DNA from: Ketobacter sp964016105
GTDB lineage: Bacteria; Pseudomonadota; Gammaproteobacteria; Pseudomonadales; Ketobacteraceae
NCBI GenBank assembly: GCA_964016105.1
Contig: CAXHEX010000018.1
Coordinates: 1-64,000, forward strand
Length of the DNA stretch: 64,000 bases
Reading direction: 5' to 3'
Shown in pieces: positions 27,831 to 35,853 of this stretch. The notes beneath the pieces are model-generated. The model was not told the DNA's origin. It ran no database searches and saw nothing but the letters and a program-made list of their open reading frames with translations. Numbering within the stretch: the first letter of the stretch is position 1; the number at the start of each line of letters is the position of its first letter. The position numbers were made by a program, and so were the translations under genes.

Positions 27831-28423
27831 AACGCAAGCTGTCTGGAATGATCTTTCTTAGCCTTGCCATCTTCTTTTTGGGTAAGGCCGGTTATATGGA
27901 TGCTAAAGCAGAATTGGCGCAGTACCTGCTAAAGCATGCTTGGCAAAAATCCTTAAAGGACGGCGTGCCCCACGCTCCGTGGCCCTGGGCAGATACAGTT
28001 GCGTTGGCTCAGCTGTCTTTTCCTGATCTGGACGAGCAGTTTGTTGTGTTGTCTGGTGCCAGTGGTCGTAATCTGGCGTTCGCTCCCGCCCACGTGAGTG
28101 GCAGTGTTTACCCGGGAGACATTGGCGTAAGCGTTATAGGTGGGCACCGCGATACCCATTTCTTAATTTTGCGAAAGCTGAATTTGGGTGATGAGATTCA
28201 ACTGCAGACTGAGTTGGGTATTACTCAACACTTTGTGGTGAACGATATCTTAATTGCAGACGTGCGGGACTCGGAAATACGTTTGGATGCGGAAACGCCC
28301 ACCCTGGCACTGGTGGCCTGTTATCCTTTTTCTGGCCTGCAGGCGGGAGGACCTCTTCGATACCTGGTTATGGCCAAAGGGCTATCATCCAAAGTTCCGT
28401 CTACGGTGCCATCCTATTTTTAG
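27827..28423 (+). CDS. Class GN (proteobacterial) sortase
   Basis: A 198-residue transpeptidase with an N-terminal membrane anchor (MIFLSLAIFFLGKAGY). The catalytic residues are visible: His107 in IGGHRDTHF, Cys165 in LVACYPF and Arg178 in GGPLRYLV. It should cleave the YPNTG signal of the upstream protein and attach it to an unknown envelope acceptor. The start overlaps the target's stop (ATGA), so the two are translationally coupled. The two-component genes that accompany this system in some genomes are not next to it. Confidence 0.88.
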   Translation: MKRKLSGMIFLSLAIFFLGKAGYMDAKAELAQYLLKHAWQKSLKDGVPHAPWPWADTVALAQLSFPDLDEQFVVLSGASGRNLAFAPAHVSGSVYPGDIGVSVIGGHRDTHFLILRKLNLGDEIQLQTELGITQHFVVNDILIADVRDSEIRLDAETPTLALVACYPFSGLQAGGPLRYLVMAKGLSSKVPSTVPSYF

Positions 28424-30202
28424 TTAATCAGCTTGCTTCATGGGAAAGCTCATGGTGAAGCAAGTGTGCCCAGGCTCGCTATGGCAAACTAAGGTTCCCC
28501 TTAATTTTTTAACGATATTAAAAACCACAGATAACCCCAGCCCCGTACCTTCACCTATTTTTTTGGTGGTAAAAAAAGGCTCAAATATTTTCTCATGTAA
28601 TTCAGCTGGGATGCCCGGCCCATTGTCTTTAACTTCAATTAATACTGTGTCATTGGCTTGGCTGACATTAATTTCAATAATGGGATCATCGCAAGGGGGG
28701 TGAGTTAAAGCGTGAATCGCATTGTTAATGAGGTTAGTTAGTACTTGGCCAAGTAAGCCGCTATGGGTTTCAAATCCTTCACATGGTGCCAAATCCAAAT
28801 TTAGAGTGACTTTTCCTTCTAAATCCACCCTCATTATTTTTAGGGTATCGTCGATAAGTGCTTGTAAATCACACGGGCCCACTTCAGCGGCTTGTTCATA
28901 GGTTAGGGATTTAAGATCACTAATGATGTTTTTTACCCGCTGTAATCCATCATAGGAATCCGATACAACAGACCGTATATCGTCCACGATGAACGCCATA
29001 TCTGCCTTTTTTTCGTATTCGTTGATGCTGGCTTTGAGTAGCTGAGCTTCTTGATTTTGTTGTATGTCTATGTGGTTCAGTAATTCTTTTTGCATATTCT
29101 GCATTTTGATAATGCTTTCCAGATACTCATCTACCGATGAAAAGTTTGCGATAACAAAGGACAGCGGGTTATTAATCTCATGGGCAATCCCTGCAGCCAT
29201 TCGCCCAACGCTGGCCATTTTTTCGCTATGGGCTAACTCTTCTTTGGTGCTTTTTAGTTCCACCAGGGCTTTCTTCAGTCGTTCATATTGGCTTTGCAAG
29301 CTGGTCTCTGCTTGTTTTCGTTCCAGCAGAATTTTAAGCTGCTCAGCCGCTTTGTTTATGATGGTGATTTGCTTTATGGATACTCTGTCCATTTCTTGGC
29401 GGGGAATAAAATAGAGCAGAAGAAAAATGACCTTATCGTAAACAACAATGGGAAAGGTGAGGTAGCTACCGATTTCATCCGCAAAACAACGGGTATATTG
29501 TGCTAGCACCGAGTTTTGTTGCAGCAAATTAATTTGGGGCTGTTTTTCCCTAAGACCGTGGGCCAGGTCAGAGGGTAACGCTTTGTTGGTTAGCAGTTTG
29601 TGCATTGTATCCAAATCGGCTTCACTAATACCTTTAGAATATTCAAGCTGCCAATGGTTTTCCCTTTCAGTACATATATGAAAATACTGTTTGGCATGAC
29701 ACATGGCGCCAAGACTGTTTGAGAAAGCCTGGAGTAATTCAGAAAGAGTTGCGTCAGATCGCGAAAACTGAGTGATGCACATGAGCATGTCAGTCTCGGC
29801 TTCGTGCTGGCATCGATTAGACTCTATATAACGAAAAGTTTCTAGCTCCCGATTTAATATTGAGCAATTTAGTTCTTTGTTGGAGGCGTCCGCCGTAAGG
29901 CAGGCATTAACTTGAAAGTTTTGCATCCAGGCAACTTTGTCTATTGATGTATCCTCTGACTGGATCAAAATTAGCCTGGTATCTTGATTGCTGAGGCCTT
30001 GGCGAACATAAGCAGCCACATCGCGACCAAGATTTTCATCCTCTGATCCGGAAATTCCAAACAGCAGTAGTGCAGGCTTTTGTTTGCGCAGTAGTTTTTT
30101 TAATCCCCGCAAACCATTCACAAAGACAGGCTCTTGCCACTCTTCCGATAACACAGGAGATATAAGATTTTCAGAGCCGATTCCGATAATGAGTTCGTTC
30201 AT
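28424..30202 (-). CDS. Soluble hybrid-like sensor histidine kinase (pseudo-receiver, GAF-like, HisKA, HATPase)
   Basis: Residues 1-115 resemble a receiver domain that lacks the phospho-acceptor Asp (PALLLFGISG where Asp is expected). Residues 140-300 resemble a GAF sensor domain, followed by a coiled coil (305-340). The dimerisation/phospho-acceptor region is MAAGIAHEINNPLSFV. ATP-binding motifs follow: LINNAIHAL (N box), DNGPGIP (G1), FFTTKKIGEGTGLGLS (G2). There are no membrane helices, so it senses an intracellular cue. It ends one base after the sortase gene (convergent) and starts 158 bases from a divergent BLUF gene, making a light-linked partnership attractive. Confidence 0.8.
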   Translation of the reverse strand: MNELIIGIGSENLISPVLSEEWQEPVFVNGLRGLKKLLRKQKPALLLFGISGSEDENLGRDVAAYVRQGLSNQDTRLILIQSEDTSIDKVAWMQNFQVNACLTADASNKELNCSILNRELETFRYIESNRCQHEAETDMLMCITQFSRSDATLSELLQAFSNSLGAMCHAKQYFHICTERENHWQLEYSKGISEADLDTMHKLLTNKALPSDLAHGLREKQPQINLLQQNSVLAQYTRCFADEIGSYLTFPIVVYDKVIFLLLYFIPRQEMDRVSIKQITIINKAAEQLKILLERKQAETSLQSQYERLKKALVELKSTKEELAHSEKMASVGRMAAGIAHEINNPLSFVIANFSSVDEYLESIIKMQNMQKELLNHIDIQQNQEAQLLKASINEYEKKADMAFIVDDIRSVVSDSYDGLQRVKNIISDLKSLTYEQAAEVGPCDLQALIDDTLKIMRVDLEGKVTLNLDLAPCEGFETHSGLLGQVLTNLINNAIHALTHPPCDDPIIEINVSQANDTVLIEVKDNGPGIPAELHEKIFEPFFTTKKIGEGTGLGLSVVFNIVKKLRGTLVCHSEPGHTCFTMSFPMKQAD

Positions 30203-30360
30203 TATTTCACTACCTGTTATGTACTTTTTGGATACAAAAAAATCGAATTCGTTTCCGGTGAGATGCTAACCTTAGAGCATAGAAACAGAAGATGGGATTC
30301 TCAAGAAACTAAGACACTAATAAGAATAGGAACACGTTAACAGGAAGAGGTGACATAACA

Positions 30361-30777
30361 ATGCCTACAGTCCGGCTGCTCTATTTTAGTAAAGCATCAA
30401 GGGACATGTCCTTGGCGGACTTGTCTAGTATTCTGGAAACTGCTCGACAAAATAATCAGGAACAAAACATTTGCGGTATGCTTTGTTATGAGCGACGCTA
30501 CTTTCTCCAATGTTTGGAAGGCGAGCGATCCGCTGTTAACGAACTCTATCTCGATATTGCCGATGATCCTCGCCATGATGAAATCACAATAGTTTCCTAT
30601 GAAGAAATCCCAGAAACAGAATTTTCCCAGTGGCAGATGGGTTATGCCGGTAGCTCAGCGGAATTTAATGAGCTGCTTTCTGAAATGGGCCAGCAGGCAT
30701 TTTCACCAGATGACCTGAAGCCCGAGCTGGCTTTGGATTTTCTGCGTCACATGTCAGGGAAACAACAAGAAATCTAA
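30361..30777 (+). CDS. BLUF-domain blue-light sensor protein
   Basis: A stand-alone BLUF flavin photoreceptor of 138 residues. The hydrogen-bond network residues are in place: Tyr8 (LLYFSKAS), Asn31/32 (ARQNN), Gln50 (YFLQCLEG), Trp91 and Met93 (WQMGY). It should bind FAD and respond to blue light by rearranging Gln50. There is no fused output domain, only a 40-residue C-terminal tail. AGAGGTG precedes the ATG. The divergent soluble histidine kinase is the most likely partner by position. Confidence 0.85.
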   Translation: MPTVRLLYFSKASRDMSLADLSSILETARQNNQEQNICGMLCYERRYFLQCLEGERSAVNELYLDIADDPRHDEITIVSYEEIPETEFSQWQMGYAGSSAEFNELLSEMGQQAFSPDDLKPELALDFLRHMSGKQQEI

Positions 30778-30823
30778 GTCTATTGGTAGACATGACAGAA
30801 CAAGTTTTTTTTATCCAAAAAGT

Positions 30824-31081
30824 CTACGCTTCTCGGTCAAGCTGCCATACGCAAGCAGAGTGTTTTTTTACGGAGGTTTTGGGCATTAAGGCCAATGAGC
30901 GTGGTCGGGATCGGTTATATAAGAACAGGATTATCAAGGTCCCAGTGAGGGTCAGTAGGCCTAACAACCCCGCGCTTCCATAAAAAAACAGGGATATAAA
31001 GCCTACTGAGCACACCATTGCCCATGTGCAAATCAGTGCCCCTGTGGGCGAGTACACGGATACGCCTTTTTCCAGCTTCAT
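30824..31081 (-). CDS. Small two-helix membrane protein, 85 aa
   Basis: The ATG at 31081 follows GAGGGGG. Two hydrophobic helices (LICTWAMVCSVGFISLFFYG and GLLGLLTLTGTLIILFLY) are followed by a basic tail (NRSRPRS). No family is recognised. It is divergent from the DUF2805 gene, with a symmetric repeat in between. Confidence 0.5.
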   Translation of the reverse strand: MKLEKGVSVYSPTGALICTWAMVCSVGFISLFFYGSAGLLGLLTLTGTLIILFLYNRSRPRSLALMPKTSVKKHSACVWQLDREA

Positions 31082-31169
31082 ATTTTTCCCCCTCAAATCT
31101 CTGTGTCTCATACTTACTTAAGCAACAGAATATAGACGACAATGGGGAATAAAGATCACTTTCGCTATA

Positions 31170-31197
31170 TTGTCTAGGAAAAACTTAACATAGACAA
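31170..31197. promoter_or_regulatory. Inverted repeat TTGTCTA-N14-TAGACAA, candidate operator
   Basis: A perfect 7-bp inverted repeat with a 14-base spacer lies between the divergent two-helix gene and the DUF2805 gene; a further half-like GTTGTC occurs 5 bases on. The spacing puts the half sites two helical turns apart. It could be bound by a regulator that controls both directions. No regulator is assigned. Confidence 0.4.
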
Positions 31198-31295
31198 AAT
31201 GTTGTCAAAACCCACTTTTTTAATCTTGGTATCCAAATGACCTTTTTCCTCGATTAATATTGCAAGTAATGTTCACAACGATGAGCGAGTGATTG

Positions 31296-31547
31296 ATGAA
31301 CCATGAAGATCATTCAAGAATTATTGAGATGGCATGGGAAGACCGAACACCGTTTGAGGCAATTCATGAGCTTTTTGGCTTATCTGAGAAAGACGTCATC
31401 CGCTTTATGCGTGGACACTTAAAACCTCGCAGCTTTCGGTTGTGGCGTAAACGCGTTTCTGGTCGTTCTACTAAACATTTGAAACTTCGACCTGCTTCTG
31501 TGAGCCGAGGGTATTGTCCCACCCAGTACAAACACCGATCAAGCTAA
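31296..31547 (+). CDS. DUF2805 / TIGR03643 family protein
   Basis: About 83 residues with the family pattern IIEMAWEDRTPFEAI, FGLSEKDVIRFMR, LKPRSFRLWRKRVSGR and TKH. The helical spacing suggests a small DNA-binding-like fold, but no function is established. The ATG at 31296 is preferred over the TTG one codon earlier. The FMN-binding protein gene begins 20 bases downstream, so these genes are probably cotranscribed. Confidence 0.8.
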   Translation: MNHEDHSRIIEMAWEDRTPFEAIHELFGLSEKDVIRFMRGHLKPRSFRLWRKRVSGRSTKHLKLRPASVSRGYCPTQYKHRSS

Positions 31548-31567
31548 GGGCAAGAGGTTTAGATAGC

Positions 31568-32149
31568 ATGACAACTTCAAAATTGGATTCGCTCTTTAGT
31601 GATTGGTTCCTGGAGGTCAACAAGGATTTGCAGCTGAAAGGCAGTTTTTGGACTCCTAGCTTCGTCACCGGCTACCAGGGCTGCCGCACGGTTGTCTTGA
31701 GGTCTATTATTGAATCCGATAACAGTTGTAAAAGGGCTCCAAGTTTTGTTATTCACACCGACGTGCGTTCTCAAAAGTGGCAGGATCTAATCTATAACCC
31801 CAATGGTGCGCTCCATTTTTATTGCTCACATAGGCGCTGGCAAGTTCGGGTGGACGGTACATCAGAGCTATTTGATCACCACCAGCCTGCGATTGATGAA
31901 TGGAGCAAACTCTCCCATAAATCACGTAAGTTATACTGTCTTGATAGTCAGCCAGGCACCGTAGTGCGAGATCCAAAGCCAGCCTATGCTGGCAGTGACT
32001 GCGATGATGGATTCGAAAACTTTGGAGTGGTTGTTCTCACCGCTAAGTCTATGGAGTCCCTGCAATTAGAAGGGCCAGACAGATCCGAATATCATGTGCG
32101 CGCATTTAAAGACTTTACCACGGGTGAATCAAGCTATTTGGCTCCATAG
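31568..32149 (+). CDS. Pyridoxamine 5'-phosphate oxidase-like FMN-binding protein
   Basis: About 193 residues with a split-barrel flavin-binding pattern: RTVVLRSI, IHTDVRSQKWQDL, ALHFYCSHRRWQVRVDG and WSKLSHKSRKLYC, close to the Alr4036-type family of PNPOx-like proteins. The substrate is unknown. AAGAGG lies 9 bases before the ATG at 31568. It is followed by the HNH-like gene after 2 bases. Confidence 0.75.
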   Translation: MTTSKLDSLFSDWFLEVNKDLQLKGSFWTPSFVTGYQGCRTVVLRSIIESDNSCKRAPSFVIHTDVRSQKWQDLIYNPNGALHFYCSHRRWQVRVDGTSELFDHHQPAIDEWSKLSHKSRKLYCLDSQPGTVVRDPKPAYAGSDCDDGFENFGVVVLTAKSMESLQLEGPDRSEYHVRAFKDFTTGESSYLAP

Positions 32150-32151
32150 AT

Positions 32152-32463
32152 ATGATCAAGATACCTCCCAAGCCGCTCTGCTGTGAACTATGTGAAAGGA
32201 AGATATCGCAACTTACCCGCCATCATCTTATTCCAAAGCGGTTACACCGAAAAAAACGATTTATGAAGATGTACTCCAAAGAGCACATGATTGTGAGCAC
32301 ATTGTGGGTATGCCGGCCATGTCACAATGCAATTCATAGATGGGCAACGGAGATGGAACTGGGGTTATATTACAACGAAAAAGATAAATTAATGCAGATA
32401 CCTAAACTGGCCGATTTCGTCGCTTGGATAGCTGCCAAGGATCCAGGGTATTATCCTTCTTAG
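32152..32463 (+). CDS. HNH-type zinc-binding protein
   Basis: A 103-residue protein with CELC near residue 10, the catalytic-like HH of TRHHLIPKRLH, and CRPCHNAIH, which together make the Cys4/HNH fold. Members of this compact family are annotated as HNH endonucleases, but the real activity is unproven. It begins 2 bases after the FMN-binding gene and is the last gene of the 31296-32463 run. Confidence 0.75.
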   Translation: MIKIPPKPLCCELCERKISQLTRHHLIPKRLHRKKRFMKMYSKEHMIVSTLWVCRPCHNAIHRWATEMELGLYYNEKDKLMQIPKLADFVAWIAAKDPGYYPS

Positions 32464-32489
32464 GGTATATCGTACCTTTCAGCCAAATA

Positions 32490-33290
32490 TTATCCTATAA
32501 GACGAAGTAATATAGAGCGCCACTCAGGTTGCACTTCAAATAAAAAGCAGTCCTGCAATGCAGACATCAACTCATCAATATCCAGTTCTTTGCGAATGAC
32601 CTCTTTGCCTTTTTCGCGGATGGAAAGGCGGTTATTTAGCAGGGTATAACGGGTGTCTTCTGTTGTTCTAGCTGCGATAAGATTGTTGCGAAATTTGGAT
32701 TTTGGGTGGGTTGATGTATACCAGTTGGCAACTTCGATATCCACAGGCTGTTGAGGTTCTGGCCCTATGTGGTAAAGGGGCTGCCATTGTTGATCTATTT
32801 CCACTTGCAACAACCAGCCAATATCACATTCAGTTAGGCAAAAACTTTCGTGCTGGGTAGGTTGTTTAAGGTTTGTATTTATCTGCAATGGAGCGGTGGG
32901 CACCAATCCCCCAAAACCCACATCCACTAGCCAGGATGTGTCATCAATATTGACGCGCAGTACCATATGAGTTCTTGGCCCGGCGGGTGCGTCAACAGGG
33001 GCTTGCCACACCGCTCTCGCCATCAAGGGTTCCACTTCGAATCCCAGTTCTCCCATAACGGCCATCATGATGGAGTTGTGTTCGAAGCAATAGCCACCTC
33101 GTTGTTGTGTGAGCAGCTTGTTGCTGATTTTGTTCAGTTCCAAGGGGATATCTTTGCCCATCAGGACGTCGAGATTTTCAAAGGCAATATTGGCAACATG
33201 CAGGGTTTGTAATGTCCGCAGCGTTGTCAGATCAGCTCGAGGGGCATGGTTAAAGCCGATACGTTGTAGATAGGTTCTTAGGTTAAACAT
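32490..33290 (-). CDS. nat: Arylamine N-acetyltransferase
   Basis: A 266-residue NAT with the catalytic triad Cys68 (RGGYCFEHN), His108 (RTHMVL) and Asp123 (LVDVGFGG). It transfers acetyl groups from acetyl-CoA to arylamines and hydrazines. It is the last gene of a minus-strand run (Crp-like regulator, nitroreductase, DMT transporter, NAT). That combination fits reduction of nitroaromatics to arylamines followed by acetylation. Confidence 0.9.
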   Translation of the reverse strand: MFNLRTYLQRIGFNHAPRADLTTLRTLQTLHVANIAFENLDVLMGKDIPLELNKISNKLLTQQRGGYCFEHNSIMMAVMGELGFEVEPLMARAVWQAPVDAPAGPRTHMVLRVNIDDTSWLVDVGFGGLVPTAPLQINTNLKQPTQHESFCLTECDIGWLLQVEIDQQWQPLYHIGPEPQQPVDIEVANWYTSTHPKSKFRNNLIAARTTEDTRYTLLNNRLSIREKGKEVIRKELDIDELMSALQDCFLFEVQPEWRSILLRLIG

Positions 33291-33294
33291 AAGA

Positions 33295-33738
33295 TCAGTC
33301 CTGGTTTAAAATCACAATGGAAAATAGCAGCGCGATCACACCAAGGGCGCGCCTAATAGTAAAGGGTTTAACGGGCAAATCAAACCAGCCGAAGTGGCTG
33401 AAAAGTACAGCCATGAGTAATTGCCCGCAGAGGGCGTAACTCATCATGGGTCCGATTCCCATATGGGGAATCAAATAGTAAAACAGACCCACCCCCAATG
33501 CCGCTAGACTACCGCCGGTTACCCATAAATAGGTTGGTACTAAGTGAGCATTGCTCCAAGTGGGATTCTGTTGCGAGAAAAACACCGTTGTAACTAACAT
33601 CGTGATGCAGCTGACGCCAAACGCAATGGCTGTGGCCCACATGGAGCTGTGTAACAGAACGCCAAGGCGGGCATTCATACTGGCCTGAGCGGCTACGGCT
33701 GCACCGGCCAATATGGCCAGTAGCGTGGATGCATTCAT
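33295..33738 (-). CDS. DMT-family small transporter (YdcZ/DUF606)
   Basis: About 147 residues and five hydrophobic helices, with the family features AAQASMNARLG in the first loop and IPHMGIGPMMSYALCGQL. These proteins belong to the drug/metabolite transporter superfamily. The ATG at 33738 overlaps the stop region of the nitroreductase gene by 4 bases, which indicates coupling. It is followed by nat after 4 bases. Confidence 0.8.
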   Translation of the reverse strand: MNASTLLAILAGAAVAAQASMNARLGVLLHSSMWATAIAFGVSCITMLVTTVFFSQQNPTWSNAHLVPTYLWVTGGSLAALGVGLFYYLIPHMGIGPMMSYALCGQLLMAVLFSHFGWFDLPVKPFTIRRALGVIALLFSIVILNQD

Positions 33739-34370
33739 GGCCTTACCCAATTAACCAGTTCGTCCATGGACAAACGCACTTTGGGTTGACTGGCGTAGCC
33801 ATCCTCTGGGTGACGTATACCCACGGTAGCTATAGCAATCGTGGTTAGGTTGGCCGTGGGCAGCTGGAGCAATTGGTCATATCGTTGCGAGTCGATTCCA
33901 GTCATGGGGCAGGCATCGATATTGAGAAGGGCTGCAGAGGTGAGGAAGTTGCCCAGTGCCAGGTAAGTCTGGTCGCGAATCCATTGTTGGCGCTGCTGAG
34001 CATCCACTTGATCCACAAGAGCCCGACGGTACTGTTGCTCAAGGTGTTGTTGGGTTGCTGCATTGAGTTTGCGACTGCTCGTGAGACGTGCCATATGATC
34101 GGTAACAAATTGGTGGTCGATGTCCTTGAACGCGGCAAAAACAATCAAGTTTGCGCAGTTCAACACTTTATCCTGTCCGTAAGAGTGCTGAACCAGCTGC
34201 TCTCTTAACGCTGTGTCCTCTACCACGATTAGTCGGTAAGGTTGCAGCCCGTAAGACGAAGGAGATAAGCGTGTTGCCTCCAGTAGAGTTTGAAGCTGGT
34301 GTTGGCTCACAGCATGGTTTGAAAAACGTTTTACGGCATATCGCCAGTTAAGAGCTTGTAATAATTGCAT
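33735..34370 (-). CDS. NAD(P)H-dependent nitroreductase-family oxidoreductase (NfsB-like)
   Basis: About 211 residues with the FMN-binding pattern of the family: WRYAVKRFS at the N terminus, RLSPSSYGLQPYRLIVVED, the YLALGNFLTSAALLNIDACPM stretch and VGIRHPED. It probably reduces quinones or nitroaromatics using FMN. The start at 34370 is chosen for AAGGA upstream and for the family's usual N terminus; the frame is open 20 codons further. A Crp-like regulator precedes it in the same orientation. Confidence 0.85.
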   Translation of the reverse strand: MQLLQALNWRYAVKRFSNHAVSQHQLQTLLEATRLSPSSYGLQPYRLIVVEDTALREQLVQHSYGQDKVLNCANLIVFAAFKDIDHQFVTDHMARLTSSRKLNAATQQHLEQQYRRALVDQVDAQQRQQWIRDQTYLALGNFLTSAALLNIDACPMTGIDSQRYDQLLQLPTANLTTIAIATVGIRHPEDGYASQPKVRLSMDELVNWVRP

Positions 34371-34430
34371 GACACTATCCTTATTGATTAATGGTGAAGA
34401 TAGCGTAATTGGTAATTGGGGCGTGCGCAT

Positions 34431-35042
34431 TTACATAGGTTGATTTCGGCGTTTTTTTCGAATCCGGCTCAGTTGGGTAGGCGTGATCCCTAGATGGGAG
34501 GCAATCAGGTATTGCGGTAGGCGTTTTGCCAGTTTCGGACGTTCGCTAACAAAGCGTTGGTACCGCATTTCGGCATCTTCCTGTACTAGAGCAATCTCTC
34601 GAGGCTCTTTAGATAGCAGCCAATTTTTTTCCAAATAGTGTATTTGAAATAAAGCCAGATCGTGATGTTGTTGGAGCAGCTGACGAAAGGGTTTGAATGC
34701 AATCTTTATAATCAATGAAGGTTCCAGCGCTTCCATGGTAAAGGCAGAATTGGTGTCCGTTAGTAGAGCGGCCATTGAGCCTGGAAACGTGCCCTCATCA
34801 AAAAATATTTTATTGTACTCATTGCCGTTATCATCGGTAGTGAAATGGCGAAGTAAACCGTTAACAACAAAGGCAAAACTGTCTGGAAGTGTACCAGCGG
34901 CATAAAGTACTTCACCTTTTTCAAGTTCGTATCCGCAGCAAATTGACTGAACATTAGACCAAGTGTTTGTAGCCAAAGGATAGTATGCTTCCATGGCTGA
35001 TTTGAGAGATGACATTGCTTCGTGGTTGATAACTTTATCCAT
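34431..35042 (-). CDS. Crp/Fnr-family transcriptional regulator
   Basis: Residues 25-120 form a cyclic-nucleotide-binding-like beta roll (GEVLYAAGTLPDSFAFVVNGLLRHF). The end carries a helix-turn-helix (YLIASHLGITPTQLSRIRKKRR). There are no Cys ligands for an Fnr-type cluster. It heads the nitroreductase/DMT/nat run, about 60 bases before the nitroreductase, and is the likely local regulator. Confidence 0.85.
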   Translation of the reverse strand: MDKVINHEAMSSLKSAMEAYYPLATNTWSNVQSICCGYELEKGEVLYAAGTLPDSFAFVVNGLLRHFTTDDNGNEYNKIFFDEGTFPGSMAALLTDTNSAFTMEALEPSLIIKIAFKPFRQLLQQHHDLALFQIHYLEKNWLLSKEPREIALVQEDAEMRYQRFVSERPKLAKRLPQYLIASHLGITPTQLSRIRKKRRNQPM

Positions 35043-35306
35043 ATGAGTTATTACTCATGAGTAAAATTAATGTAAGACGTATCATTGCCAGTTCGAGAGA
35101 TCAAATTCATTGATAATCAGTGGAGGTCTTAAAATACGGTAGCACTTTAACTTGCTTTTTGCAGCAATAAAGCGGGGCGGGTCTTGGTGTTTTTGTCCTC
35201 GATTATGGTATTGTTTAGCGCCTGGAAAAAAGCAAAAAACCTAGGTAAGTGATAAAATGGATCGCAAGATAATAATTATTTGTCGGTATGGGTAGTTTGG
35301 GAGCGT

Positions 35307-35738
35307 ATGGTAATTTCGAAACAGCAATTGCAGAATGAGTTTCCTGTGGTGTTAACGCAATCCCTTATCTGGGGTGATATGGATGCCTATGATCATATTA
35401 ATAATACGGTGTACTTCCGCTACTTTGAGGATGCGCGTATCGCTTATTTTGAAAAAATTGGTGTAAATGACCTGAAGCGTGAAACCAATATCGGGCCGAT
35501 TCTGGCATCAACCAGCTGCAACTTCAGGCTTCCCCTGCAATTTCCTGATCAGATTCATATTGTGGCCTCCGTTGAAGAGCTAAAAGAAAAACGATTTACC
35601 ATGAAGTACAAGGTATTCAGCCAAAATCATGATGCTCTCGCCGCTGAGGGAGAAGGGCTGGTGGTATTTTACGATTACAATCAAAACAAAAGCTGCCCAA
35701 TTCCTGAGGTTATCGTTGAGCGGATCAAATCCCTATAG
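35307..35738 (+). CDS. Acyl-CoA thioesterase, hot-dog fold (4-hydroxybenzoyl-CoA thioesterase type)
   Basis: The active-site motif WGDMDAYDHINNTVYFRYFED carries the catalytic Asp and the HXNN signature; the rest is a single hot-dog domain. It should hydrolyse short- or aryl-acyl-CoA. Start uncertain: the ATG at 35307 has GGGAG only 3 bases away, and a TTG at 35280 in the same frame is possible. Confidence 0.8.
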   Translation: MVISKQQLQNEFPVVLTQSLIWGDMDAYDHINNTVYFRYFEDARIAYFEKIGVNDLKRETNIGPILASTSCNFRLPLQFPDQIHIVASVEELKEKRFTMKYKVFSQNHDALAAEGEGLVVFYDYNQNKSCPIPEVIVERIKSL

Positions 35739-35799
35739 TTATGGTTTCTCCCACTCCTCTGCATTTCTCCTCATTGTGTTTTGCTTGTGTCACTTCAGG

Positions 35800-35827
35800 G
35801 ACCGGTACTAGTAAAATAGTACCGGTC
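35800..35827. terminator. Hairpin between convergent genes
   Basis: GACCGGTACTA-type arms form a perfect 11-bp stem around GTAAAA. No T-run follows on either strand, so termination would be weak or the hairpin has another role. It separates the thioesterase and RTX-like genes. Confidence 0.5.
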
Positions 35828-35853
35828 AAGCATTTGCTGAATTCCGCGGTGGG

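Noticed and set aside
28424..30202. The dedicated two-component kinase of the sortase system
   Set aside because: The domain layout is soluble with a pseudo-receiver and GAF-like region, it is convergent with the sortase gene, and no response regulator accompanies it.
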